Assembly: GCA_900079695.1 (NCBI GenBank)
Contig: LT599022.1
Coordinates: 1,697,245-1,761,244 of the forward strand
DNA: 64,000 bases
Direction: 5' to 3'
Source: an uncultured Alphaproteobacteria bacterium
GTDB taxonomy: Bacteria; Pseudomonadota; Alphaproteobacteria; Rhodospirillales; Rhodospirillaceae
Shown here: one piece after another, positions 56,596 through 64,000 of the stretch
Layout: every line of letters starts with the position of its first letter
How positions within the stretch are numbered: the stretch's first letter is position 1
Position numbers and translations under genes: made by a program
Notes under the pieces: generated by a model
Seen by the model: the letters and a program-made list of their open reading frames with translations, nothing else
Databases searched by the model: none
Told to the model about the DNA's origin: nothing

Positions 56596-56981
56596 TGGTT
56601 TGCCTCCATGCATGCACGATATGATTTGAAGGCATCCGGAGCCGCCTCGCGGATACTATCGACATCCCCGACGATCAGCGCTCTAAACACCAGATGTTGG
56701 ATAGCGGCTATGAACAGACGGGCAGCGATCTTTTTGTCGATCGCGGTTCGTATTTCGCCGCACTGCTGCGCCTCTTCGATTATGCTGGAGAGACGCTGTT
56801 CGTACCGTTGGATAACTGCCTCGATCATCAGTCTGAGTGCGGCACTGTTCGTCCTGCCGAGCGCACCCAGCAACATGCGTGGAATGTTCGGATGATCCGC
56901 GAGATAGGCAATATCAGCCACAAACATAGCTTCGAGGGATCGAAGCGGAGATGTGACGGCCGAGAAATGCGGATAAGTCAT
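56592..56981 (-). CDS. HTH-less TetR paralogue (ligand-binding domain only)
   Basis: 129 residues, matching residues from about 75 to the end of the TetR protein encoded just upstream: MFVADIAYLADHPNIPRMLLGALGRT versus AFIAHIEFISEHPGVPRMLFGELQRA, VIQRYEQRLSSIIEEAQQCGEIRTAID versus LIQRYGERLGRLVAEGKERGELAATLD, and the ends AAPDAFKSYRACMEA versus SAPGAFALYRRAVEA. It has no DNA-binding domain. It overlaps TetR by ATGA and the HlyD gene by GTGA, so it is translated with both, and the frame is intact. It may form a heterodimer with TetR or be a shortened copy. Confidence 0.8.
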   Translation of the reverse strand: MTYPHFSAVTSPLRSLEAMFVADIAYLADHPNIPRMLLGALGRTNSAALRLMIEAVIQRYEQRLSSIIEEAQQCGEIRTAIDKKIAARLFIAAIQHLVFRALIVGDVDSIREAAPDAFKSYRACMEANQ

Positions 56982-57586
56982 CTCGCCGCCTCGACAGCGC
57001 GTCGATATAGCGCGAACGCTCCTGGGGCGCTGGCGCGGATGCGCTTGACGTCACCGGCGATGAGGGATTGCATGACAAGGCCCTGGATCGTACCGATGAA
57101 GAGTGTGACGGCGGCCTTGTCATCCAGCGTGGCAGCCAACTCGCCACGCTCCTTGCCCTCCGCAACGAGCCGTCCGAGGCGCTCGCCATAACGCTGGATC
57201 AAGGTGTGCGCCATGCGCTTGGCTACAGTCTGCTCGGCGCGTTGCAGCTCTCCAAACAGCATCCGGGGCACGCCGGGATGCTCCGAGATAAACTCGATAT
57301 GCGCAATGAATGCAGCCTCCAGCGCGTCAAGCGGAGAGACGGCAGCGGAAGTCGCCTTGTCGATCCGTGCGAGCAAGCGCTCTGATACCCATTCCATGAC
57401 GGCCTGAAGAATGGCGTCCTTGGAAGGGAAGTGCCTGAACAAGGCGCCTTGGGTCACACCCATTCGCTTGGCGATCGCGCCAGTCGTGATGTCTGTAGGA
57501 TTTTGCTCCGCCGCCAAGTCGATGACGGTCTCAACCGTCACCTCACGTCGCTCCTCTGCGGAAAGGTAGGCCGGTCGCGAGATCAT
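56978..57586 (-). CDS. TetR-family repressor of the exporter operon
   Basis: 202 residues from ATG 57586, with GGAGG upstream; an in-frame TTG at 57598 is not needed. HTH: TVETVIDLAAEQNPTDITTGAIAKRMGVTQGALFRHFPSKDAILQAVMEW (about 16-65), and then the ligand domain. It lies at the head of the operon with a 22-bp palindrome 16 bp upstream, as a classic autoregulating repressor that opens when the exporter substrate binds. Confidence 0.88.
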   Translation of the reverse strand: MISRPAYLSAEERREVTVETVIDLAAEQNPTDITTGAIAKRMGVTQGALFRHFPSKDAILQAVMEWVSERLLARIDKATSAAVSPLDALEAAFIAHIEFISEHPGVPRMLFGELQRAEQTVAKRMAHTLIQRYGERLGRLVAEGKERGELAATLDDKAAVTLFIGTIQGLVMQSLIAGDVKRIRASAPGAFALYRRAVEAAR

Positions 57587-57601
57587 GGGCACCTCCAAAA
57601 A

Positions 57602-57623
57602 AGATAGTGATCAATTACTATCT
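57602..57623. promoter_or_regulatory. TetR operator palindrome
   Basis: AGATAGT (57602-57608) and ACTATCT (57617-57623) with GATCAATT between, directly upstream of tetR. The complement of this site resembles 51118-51143, which suggests that both are bound by the same repressor. Confidence 0.62.
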
Positions 57624-58284
57624 ATCAACGGCGCAATTTTTTTTCAAGGGGGACCCACGCGAATAGGTTCACCTATGGCGCTCCTGCCGTTGCGTGCAGC
57701 CTCGCTACTGAATCATCCGCGTTACACAACCAGCCTATGCGCCGCCGGCAGTATCGGCAGCGAAGATACGCTGCTGCGGCCGGGTGCGGTCGAGGCTTAT
57801 CATCAGCTCAAATTCCGCTTCGGGTGGCATGTCACGCTCATGGCGCTTTATGCGATGGAGGCAGCGCTACGCGGCTGCGGCTGGCGTTCCCTCGAGCCGG
57901 TAGTAAGGGACGATCCGCGCAAAGCGGCCCCTCGGCCGTAGCCGTTCGGCCCCTCATCCACGATGCAGTTGGACCTCGTCCCTACCGCTAGCCGTTTGAT
58001 CTTCCGTGGCGAACAGCGCAGTGCCTCGATAATCGCCAGCGACTTCCGAGTTCGTGCTTTTCGATTCTCTCCGACGCCAAATCCCGCAATGCACATCGCA
58101 CCCTGGCGGCCACCTTTCAGGAACACCAACCCGCGGCGCAGATGCAGGCGCCGGGTTGTAGGAGAGGGCCACCGTCCGATTTGCACGCCACAGCCCGATA
58201 TTTCCGCCTGGTCGATTTGAAGCCTTCATCTTTCTGGACCTATCGCTTTCTATCTCCTCATTCCTAGTCGACAGGAGATCCAAT
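57624..58284. other. 661-bp stretch without a convincing gene
   Basis: An open frame of 88 codons at 57676-57941 (plus) and overlapping minus-strand frames exist, but none has a ribosome-binding site, recognisable motif or normal composition. A minus-strand piece, GLVFLKGGRQGAMCIAGFGVGENRKARTRK, may be a decayed gene. The end holds the AGGAG (58275-58279) of the alpA-like gene. Confidence 0.4.
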
Positions 58285-58581
58285 ATGAGAGCGACGACGA
58301 ACACACCCATCAGAAGAACAATCAGGCGGCAGCAATTGCGAGAGATAGTACCGCTAGCTGACAGCACTATCTATGAAATGGAGCAGCGGGGTGAATTTCC
58401 GCGACGCTTTGCTTTGACCCCACGATGCGTGGTTTGGGATCTGGGCGAGGTTCAGGCATGGCTCATGGCCCGTCGCTCAAAACCAATTCTCCGTGCGCCC
58501 GGCCCTGACGTGAAACAACGTCGAGCGCGTCCGGTCAAAGAGCAGGATCGGGCGCCAAGATCGGCATCGACGGCGGGATAA
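58285..58581 (+). CDS. AlpA-family excisionase/regulator
   Basis: 98 residues. AlpA-type HTH: IRRQQLREIVPLADSTIYEMEQRGEFPRRFALTPRCVVWDLGEVQAWLMARR (about 13-64), followed by a basic low-complexity tail. AlpA proteins control integrase expression and help excision of P4-type islands. The gene runs toward the integrase gene and overlaps its 3' end by 47 bp on the opposite strand, so the pair is convergent. It may work alongside or in place of the RdfS-like protein. Confidence 0.82.
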   Translation: MRATTNTPIRRTIRRQQLREIVPLADSTIYEMEQRGEFPRRFALTPRCVVWDLGEVQAWLMARRSKPILRAPGPDVKQRRARPVKEQDRAPRSASTAG

Positions 58582-59791
58582 GCGTTGGCACGTACTTCTT
58601 GCCATCGACCCAGGCGTCCAAGATATCCGACCACTCTTGCATCATGTGCCGACGCTGCACCTCATATTCGGCCTTGTTATAGACGCCACGCGACGAGCGC
58701 CCGTCCTCATGCGCCAGGCATTTTTCGATCCAGTCGCTGTTGAAGCCGAGTTCGTTCAGCAGAGTCGAACCAGTCCGCCGCAGGTCGTGAACCGTAAACG
58801 GCTCCAGTGGCAAACCTTCCGCCTTCGCCCGTTCGACGACTGCGTAGGTTACCCGGTTGAAAGTGGCGCGCGACATCGGAGCATCCGCGTCGTACCGCGA
58901 CGGCAGAAGGTATTTTGAATTTCCCGCACAGGTCTTCAGGGCGATCATGATGTCGAGCACTTGCCGCGACAGGTAGACGTTATGCGCCTTCGAGCGCTTC
59001 ATCCGCTCCTTCGGGATGGTCCAGACCGCATTCTCGAAGTCTACCTCGTCCCACACCGCGTCCTGCAACTCGCTCTTGCGCACCATCGTGAGGAGGTAGA
59101 GCCGCATTCCCAAACGGATCGTGGGAAGCGTGGCGATGTACTCGAGCTGCTTTAGCATCACTCGAATTTCAGAGGGCGAGAGAGAGCGGTCCTTCGGCAC
59201 GAACGTGGCAATCGATGCCGGGCCCACTTCGTCAGCCGGGTTGCTGACTTTCTCACCGTGCAGGATCGCGAATCCGTATATTTGCTTCAGAATGTCTCGC
59301 ACGTGGATAGCCGTCGCCGGAGCGCCGCGTTCAACGATTTTGCCGCAGTGGGCTCTTAGATCGTCAGGCGTGATTTCCGTGAGCAGACGATTGCGCCAGA
59401 CCGGCAGAAGCTCGCGCTCGAAAATAGAACGTCGCATGGCGCGCGTGCTGTCGGCCATTGGCGCGGCGGTGAGCCACTTCCCTCCGAACTCGCCAAAGCT
59501 CTTTGCCTCTTTCAAGCGGCGCTTCTCGCGCTGCTTCTCTATCGCGGGCGACCGACCTTCTCCGATGGCGCGCCTCGCGTCGATGCATTTCTCTCGGGCC
59601 CGGGCAAGCGAGATTCCATCGCGTCCGTACCTCCCCAGATAGACGGTCTCCCGACGGCCGTTGAGCCTGTAGTCCAGGCGAAACGAGATCGCACCACTCG
59701 GCATGACGCGAACATACATCCCGTCGCGGTCCGCAATTTTGTAGATTTTATCTTTTGGTTTCAATGCCTTAAGGGCGGCGTCCGTCAGCAT
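58535..59791 (-). CDS. int: P4-type tyrosine integrase
   Basis: 418 residues from ATG 59791, preceded by CAGGAGAG; an ATG at 59821 lies in the repeated arm-type sequence. The N-terminal DUF4102-type arm domain (LTDAALKALKPKDKIYKIADRDGMYVRVMPSGAISFRLDYRLNGRRETVYLGRY) is followed by the core-binding domain and the catalytic set: R238 (TMVRKSEL), H335-x2-R338 (VHDLRRTGS), H361 (LAHEDGRSS) and Y371 (RGVYNK), all present. It recombines the element with the guaA 3' end, which begins about 290 bp away. Arm-type repeats in its upstream region could also repress it. Confidence 0.93.
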   Translation of the reverse strand: MLTDAALKALKPKDKIYKIADRDGMYVRVMPSGAISFRLDYRLNGRRETVYLGRYGRDGISLARAREKCIDARRAIGEGRSPAIEKQREKRRLKEAKSFGEFGGKWLTAAPMADSTRAMRRSIFERELLPVWRNRLLTEITPDDLRAHCGKIVERGAPATAIHVRDILKQIYGFAILHGEKVSNPADEVGPASIATFVPKDRSLSPSEIRVMLKQLEYIATLPTIRLGMRLYLLTMVRKSELQDAVWDEVDFENAVWTIPKERMKRSKAHNVYLSRQVLDIMIALKTCAGNSKYLLPSRYDADAPMSRATFNRVTYAVVERAKAEGLPLEPFTVHDLRRTGSTLLNELGFNSDWIEKCLAHEDGRSSRGVYNKAEYEVQRRHMMQEWSDILDAWVDGKKYVPTLIPPSMPILAPDPAL

Positions 59792-59804
59792 CCCTACTCT
59801 CCTG

Positions 59805-59917
59805 AAAAGTACCGTCAGCACAATTTTTGGGGCTCGTGGAAGATATTTCCTTTTATCTTCAACGTGTTAAAACGAAAAAAGTACCGTCACGAGCCTCATT
59901 GACCGTGACGGTACTTT
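59805..59917. repeat. Right-end cluster of arm-type repeats
   Basis: AAAAGTACCGTCA at 59805-59817; AAAAAAGTACCGTCAC at 59875-59890, identical to 3383-3398; and its inverted partner GTGACGGTACTTT at 59905-59917, giving a 13-bp perfect inverted repeat across 14 bp. The first copy is directly upstream of the integrase start. They probably bind the integrase N-terminal domain and act in att-site assembly. Confidence 0.7.
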
Positions 59918-60080
59918 GAAAAATTCGTCCCCGCAATATCACGGAGGTCCGTCAGGCGGGCCGCCGGAGCGAAACTCTACATGCCGATAGCCACCGAATG
60001 TCGATGGCTATTTCTATTTTTGTTTTCAGTAGCTTATGTCGAACTCTAGCGCAATTTCGGCGGCGTTCGGACGGGCCTGA

Positions 60081-60099
60081 ATCATTCCCACTCGATCGT
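60081..60099 (-). other. Right attachment site at the guaA 3' end
   Basis: Encodes the last residues TIEWE and stop of guaA. It matches 3161-3179 at 16 of 19 positions. The element begins here, toward lower coordinates. Confidence 0.88.
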
Positions 60100-61635
60100 C
60101 CCCGGGGGCTTCGAGGTGACGTCGTAGGTGACGCGGTTGATGCCCTTGACCTCGTTGATGATGCGGTTGGCGACGCGGGAGAGGAAGGTCATGTCGAAGG
60201 GGTAGAAGTCGGCGGTCATGCCATCGGTCGAGGTGACGGCGCGCAACGCGCAGGCGTAGTCGTAGGAGCGGCCGTCGCCCATCACGCCGACGGTGCGCAC
60301 CGGCAACAGCACCGCGAACGCCTGCCAGATCGCGTCGTAGAGTCCGGCGTTGCGGATCTCTTCGAGATAGATCGCGTCGGCCTTCTTGAGAATTTCCAGG
60401 TTTTCCCGGGTGATCGGCTGGCCGGGAATGCGGATCGCGAGGCCCGGGCCGGGGAACGGGTGCCGCCCCACCATCTCCTCGGGCAGGCCGAGTTCGCGAC
60501 CGAGCGCGCGCACCTCGTCCTTGAACAGTTCGCGCAGCGGCTCGACCAGCTTCATGTTCATGCGCTCGGGCAGGCCGCCGACGTTGTGGTGCGACTTGAT
60601 CGTCACCGACGGTCCGCCGGTGAACGACACGGATTCGATGACGTCGGGGTAGAGCGTCCCCTGCGCCAGGAAATCGGCGCCGCCGACCTTCTTCGCCTCT
60701 TCCTCGAACACGTCGATGAAGGTCGCGCCGATGGTCTTGCGCTTCTTTTCCGGGTCGGTTTCGCCTTCGAGCTTGCCGAGGAAGAGGTTCGAGGCGTCGC
60801 GGGTGACGAGCTTGACGTTGAAGCGCCGCCCGAACACCTCCTCCACCTGCTCGCGTTCGCCCATGCGCAGGAGGCCGTGGTCGACGAACACGCAGGTGAG
60901 CTGTTCGCCGATCGCCTCGTGCAGCAGCGCCGCCGCCACCGAGCTGTCGACGCCGCCGGACAGCCCGCAGATCACCCGCCCCTTGCCGACCTGCTTGCGG
61001 ATCGCGTCGATCGCCTGATCGCGGAACGCCGCCATCGTCCAGTCGCCCGCGCACCCGCAGACGTCATGGACGAAGTTGCCGAGCAACTGCGCGCCGTGCG
61101 GCGTGTGCACCACCTCCGGGTGGAACTGCACCGCGTAGAACCGCTTGTCGTCGTTGGCGATCGCCGCGCACGGCGCGCCCTCGGAGGTGCCGACGACGCG
61201 GAACCCTTCCGGCAGGCGGGTGACGCGGTCGCCGTGGCTCATCCACACCTGCTCCTTCGCGCCCACCGCCCAGACCCCCTGGAACAGCGCGCACGCGCCC
61301 GAAACCTCGACATAGGCGCGGCCGAACTCGCGATGGTCGGAGCCTTCGACGAGGCCGCCCAGCTGCGTCACCATGGTCTGCTGACCGTAGCAGATGCCGA
61401 GCACCGGCAGCCCCAGTTCGAACACCTCCTGCGGCGCGCGCGGGCTGTTCGCCTCGGTCACCGAGGCCGGACCGCCGGAGAGGATCACGCCTTTCGGGCC
61501 GAATTCGCGAATGCTGGCGGCCGTCACCTTCTGGAACGGGTGGATTTCGCAGTAGACGCCCGCCTCGCGCACCCGGCGCGCGATCAACTGCGTCACCTGC
61601 GAGCCGAAATCGACGATCAGAATGCGGTCGGTCAT
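60082..61635 (-). CDS. guaA: GMP synthase (glutamine-hydrolysing)
   Basis: 517 residues from ATG 61635; the frame continues upstream only as antisense text of rsmB. The N-terminal glutaminase has [11 protein letters not shown] (catalytic Cys at about 82), HFHPEV-like [10 protein letters not shown], and the synthase has [19 protein letters not shown] (PP-loop) and the C-terminal dimer domain ending GTIEWE. It makes GMP from XMP. The 3' end is the attachment site, but the gene remains complete because the element restores the final codons. Start overlaps the rsmB stop by ATGA. Confidence 0.95.
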   Translation of the reverse strand: MTDRILIVDFGSQVTQLIARRVREAGVYCEIHPFQKVTAASIREFGPKGVILSGGPASVTEANSPRAPQEVFELGLPVLGICYGQQTMVTQLGGLVEGSDHREFGRAYVEVSGACALFQGVWAVGAKEQVWMSHGDRVTRLPEGFRVVGTSEGAPCAAIANDDKRFYAVQFHPEVVHTPHGAQLLGNFVHDVCGCAGDWTMAAFRDQAIDAIRKQVGKGRVICGLSGGVDSSVAAALLHEAIGEQLTCVFVDHGLLRMGEREQVEEVFGRRFNVKLVTRDASNLFLGKLEGETDPEKKRKTIGATFIDVFEEEAKKVGGADFLAQGTLYPDVIESVSFTGGPSVTIKSHHNVGGLPERMNMKLVEPLRELFKDEVRALGRELGLPEEMVGRHPFPGPGLAIRIPGQPITRENLEILKKADAIYLEEIRNAGLYDAIWQAFAVLLPVRTVGVMGDGRSYDYACALRAVTSTDGMTADFYPFDMTFLSRVANRIINEVKGINRVTYDVTSKPPGTIEWE

Positions 61636-62990
61636 GGGGTCTCTTCTCCCTGTTCGGTCTCGGCCCCGTCGGCGGCGCGCTGCATCGCCGCGACGAAGAA
61701 CCCGTCGGTGCCGTGACGCCCGGGCGTCAGGCGAAGCGTGTCGTCTCCCGCCAGCGCCGCCGGAGCGCCGGGCCACGCCGCCGCCACCGGCAGCAGCGCG
61801 AAATCCGGCCGTGCCGCGAGGAAGGCGGCGATCCGCGCGCCGTTCTCCTCGTCGAACATCGAGCAGGTGGCGTACACCAGCCGTCCGCCGGGGCGCACCA
61901 GCCGCGCCGCGCTGGCGAGAATGCGCCCCTGCTTCTCGGCAAGCTCGGCGAGATCCTCGGGCGTGGTGCGCCAGCGCGCGTCGGGATTGCGCCGCCAGGT
62001 GCCGGAGCCCGAGCACGGCGCATCCACCAGTACCCGGTCGGCGGTACCCTTGTGGCGCTTGATCCACTTGTCGGTTTCGCCCGTCAGAGCCCGGCGGGTG
62101 ACGTTGAACGCGCCCGCGCGCTTCAGCCGGTCGGCGCCGCGGTCGAGCCGGGCCTGCGAGACGTCGCACGCGATCAGGCGGCCCTTGTTGGCCATCGCCG
62201 CCGCCAGCGCCAGGGTCTTGCCGCCCGCCCCGGCGCAGAAATCCACCACCGTCTCGCCCGGCCGGGCGTCCGTCATCAGAGCCGCGAGTTGCGCGGATTC
62301 GTCCTGAACCTCGACCCATCCCTCGGCGAACGCGCCCGAGGCCGCCACGTTCGCCCGTGCGACGCAGCGCAGGCCGAGCGGCGACCACGGCGTCTCCACC
62401 GTCTCGATCCCCTCGTCCGCGAGGCGCGCCTTGGCGGCGGTGCGGTCGGTCTTGAGGGTGTTGACGCGCAAGTCGACGCTCGCCTCGGCGCGCGCCGCCT
62501 TGATTTCGGCCTCGGCGGCATCGCCCCAGATCGCGGTGAAGCGGTCCCACAGCCATTGCGGCGTTTCCGCCCACGCCCACTCCGGGCGGTCGGCTGCCTT
62601 CAACCGCCGCATCGCGCCGATCCACGCCTCCTCGCGCTTGTCGAGCGGCTGCGGCGCATAGGCCTGCCCGTCGAACAGCGCGAGATCGGCCTCGCCCGGA
62701 ATTTTCTCCGCGACGCACAGCGCCGCCACCAGCCGCCGTCCGCTTTCGGCGCGCACCGCCGCGTCGGTGGGGTTCCGCCCCTCCGCCAGCGCGCAATCCG
62801 ACGCCAGACGCGCACGCAGGCGCATCGTCTTCCAGAACAGCTCGGTCACCACCCGGCGGTCGCGACCGCCGATGTAACGCCGTGCGCGGAAATATTCGTG
62901 CAGTACCCGGTCCGCAGGACGCCCCTCGAGACGCACCGTATCCAATGCCTCGATCACCGCCTGCAACCGCCCACCCGGCGTCATGCCCAT
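61632..62990 (-). CDS. RsmB/NOP-family RNA cytosine methyltransferase
   Basis: 452 residues; ATG at 62990 or two codons later at 62984. An N-terminal NusB-like region, then the SAM domain: [19 protein letters not shown] (motif I), [31 protein letters not shown] (motif IV with catalytic-release Cys) and [13 protein letters not shown] (motif VI with catalytic Cys). It methylates cytosine C5 in rRNA, probably the 16S site of RsmB. It is the middle gene of the guaB-rsmB-guaA row, common in alphaproteobacteria, and overlaps guaA. Confidence 0.9.
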   Translation of the reverse strand: MGMTPGGRLQAVIEALDTVRLEGRPADRVLHEYFRARRYIGGRDRRVVTELFWKTMRLRARLASDCALAEGRNPTDAAVRAESGRRLVAALCVAEKIPGEADLALFDGQAYAPQPLDKREEAWIGAMRRLKAADRPEWAWAETPQWLWDRFTAIWGDAAEAEIKAARAEASVDLRVNTLKTDRTAAKARLADEGIETVETPWSPLGLRCVARANVAASGAFAEGWVEVQDESAQLAALMTDARPGETVVDFCAGAGGKTLALAAAMANKGRLIACDVSQARLDRGADRLKRAGAFNVTRRALTGETDKWIKRHKGTADRVLVDAPCSGSGTWRRNPDARWRTTPEDLAELAEKQGRILASAARLVRPGGRLVYATCSMFDEENGARIAAFLAARPDFALLPVAAAWPGAPAALAGDDTLRLTPGRHGTDGFFVAAMQRAADGAETEQGEETP

Positions 62991-62995
62991 CCTCC

Positions 62996-63178
62996 CGAAA
63001 CAGCAAGGCCAGGGATTTCACCCCTGGACCCCACCAAGGGCCCCCGGCCCTCGGATCCCTTCACTTGGTTTCCCGAAGGGCGGAGCCTTCGGCCTCGCCC
63101 CTCGGGAAACCAAAACGGGGTCGAGGGGCCCGTGGCCCCTCGCGGGGATCGGGGCGGAGCCCCGACCTGGTTGGTTCG
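62996..63178. repeat. GC-rich palindromic repeat element between guaB and rsmB
   Basis: 183 bp made of nested palindromes: CCAGGGATTTCACCCCTGG, the long hairpin with outer arms GGTTTCCCGA and CGGGAAACC (63068-63112) and an inner GCCTTCGGC, then GAGGGGCCCGTGGCCCCTCG, and CGGGGCGGAGCCCCG. This organisation is like REP/BIME-type elements found in multiple copies in host genomes. A minus-strand frame through it is not a gene. Confidence 0.6.
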
Positions 63179-63189
63179 CGAACCGGGCA

Positions 63190-64000
<811 letters not shown>

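Larger units (their letters stand above)
3161..60099. mobile_element. Integrative and conjugative element inserted at the 3' end of guaA
   Basis: The boundaries are a direct repeat of the guaA 3' end. 3161-3179 and 60081-60099 share an 11-nt core (TCCCACTCGAT) and agree at 16 of 19 positions, and both read TIEWE-stop on the minus strand. Between them lie an integrase, an excisionase-like gene, relaxase, coupling protein, a full trb mating-pair set, repA, parA and parB. The modules and the split FseA-like activator resemble ICEMlSymR7A-type elements, but that element uses a tRNA gene, so only the transfer and control core is compared. The guaA 3' end is a known target of genomic islands with P4-type integrases. 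The gene set looks complete for excision and transfer. The exact crossover position within the repeat cannot be fixed from one sequence. Confidence 0.93.

Noticed and set aside
57676-57941. 88-codon plus-strand frame between tetR and the alpA-like gene
   Set aside because: No ribosome-binding site, no recognisable motif, and atypical composition; recorded only as part of the unexplained stretch.
59998-61716. 572-codon plus-strand frame opposite guaA
   Set aside because: Antisense shadow of guaA; no motif and the expected skewed composition.

Overview
The window is alphaproteobacterial chromosome carrying one complete integrative and conjugative element (ICE) of about 57 kb. High GC, a guaB-rsmB-guaA block, a TAXI-type TRAP transporter and a GC-rich palindromic repeat between rsmB and guaB fit a Rhodospirillales-like host; this placement is an inference. 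The element sits at the 3' end of guaA. The last codons of guaA (TIEWE-stop, 60081-60099) are repeated in the same orientation at 3161-3179, and a tyrosine integrase gene lies just inside the guaA-side end. A 16-nt sequence, AAAAAAGTACCGTCAC, occurs identically near both ends (3383-3398 and 59875-59890) and looks like an integrase arm site. The host flanks are the TRAP genes (1-2978) on the left and guaA, rsmB and partial guaB (60082-64000) on the right.

Layout from the left end inward: (1) 3.2-14.3 kb is a conflict/defence region. It holds an orphan DUF6088 (AbiEi-like) antitoxin with only the first codons of its toxin left, a translationally coupled three-gene ABC-3C system (HNH effector, small middle component, ABC ATPase), a helicase with an N-terminal excisionase-type HTH followed by two small cysteine-rich proteins, one unknown gene, and a four-gene overlapping operon on the minus strand: AbiEi, AbiEii nucleotidyltransferase, a protein with ADP-ribosyltransferase-like motifs, and a HEPN RNase-type protein. 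The last operon is the best candidate for an undescribed system. (2) 14.4-28.2 kb is a plasmid-like maintenance block: DUF932, a large ParB, a strawberry-notch methylase/helicase, a Toprim protein, a DUF2493 (SLOG) protein, a second ART-like protein, small membrane proteins and DUF736. Two families of conserved leaders precede several of these genes. (3) 28.3-31.4 kb is the transfer control and replication block, resembling ICEMlSymR7A: an XRE repressor, a QseM-like antiactivator, an FseA-like activator split over two frames with a probable +1 frameshift site, an RdfS-like excisionase and a RepA with internal iteron-like repeats.

(4) 31.4-49.6 kb is partition plus conjugation: ParA, an RHH protein, DUF2840, TraF peptidase, DUF736, transglycosylase, DUF3363 relaxase, TraG coupling protein and trbBCDEJKLFGI, followed by DUF2274 and a LysR regulator. 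One SRPBCC cargo gene is inserted antisense ahead of trbB. (5) 50.4-57.6 kb is a minus-strand cargo operon. It has a TetR repressor, a TetR-like protein without HTH, and an HlyD-permease-ATPase exporter, followed by a TolC remnant, an exported protein, a membrane protein, a lipoprotein hydrolase and a DoxX remnant. Two similar palindromes mark TetR operators. (6) 58.3-59.8 kb holds AlpA and the integrase.

Taken together, the integrase with RdfS/AlpA would excise the circle, FseA/QseM/XRE would time it, RepA/ParA/ParB could maintain the excised form, and relaxase, TraG and Trb would transfer it. No transposase, CRISPR array, tRNA or rRNA gene was seen. All identifications come from reading the sequence without database searches.
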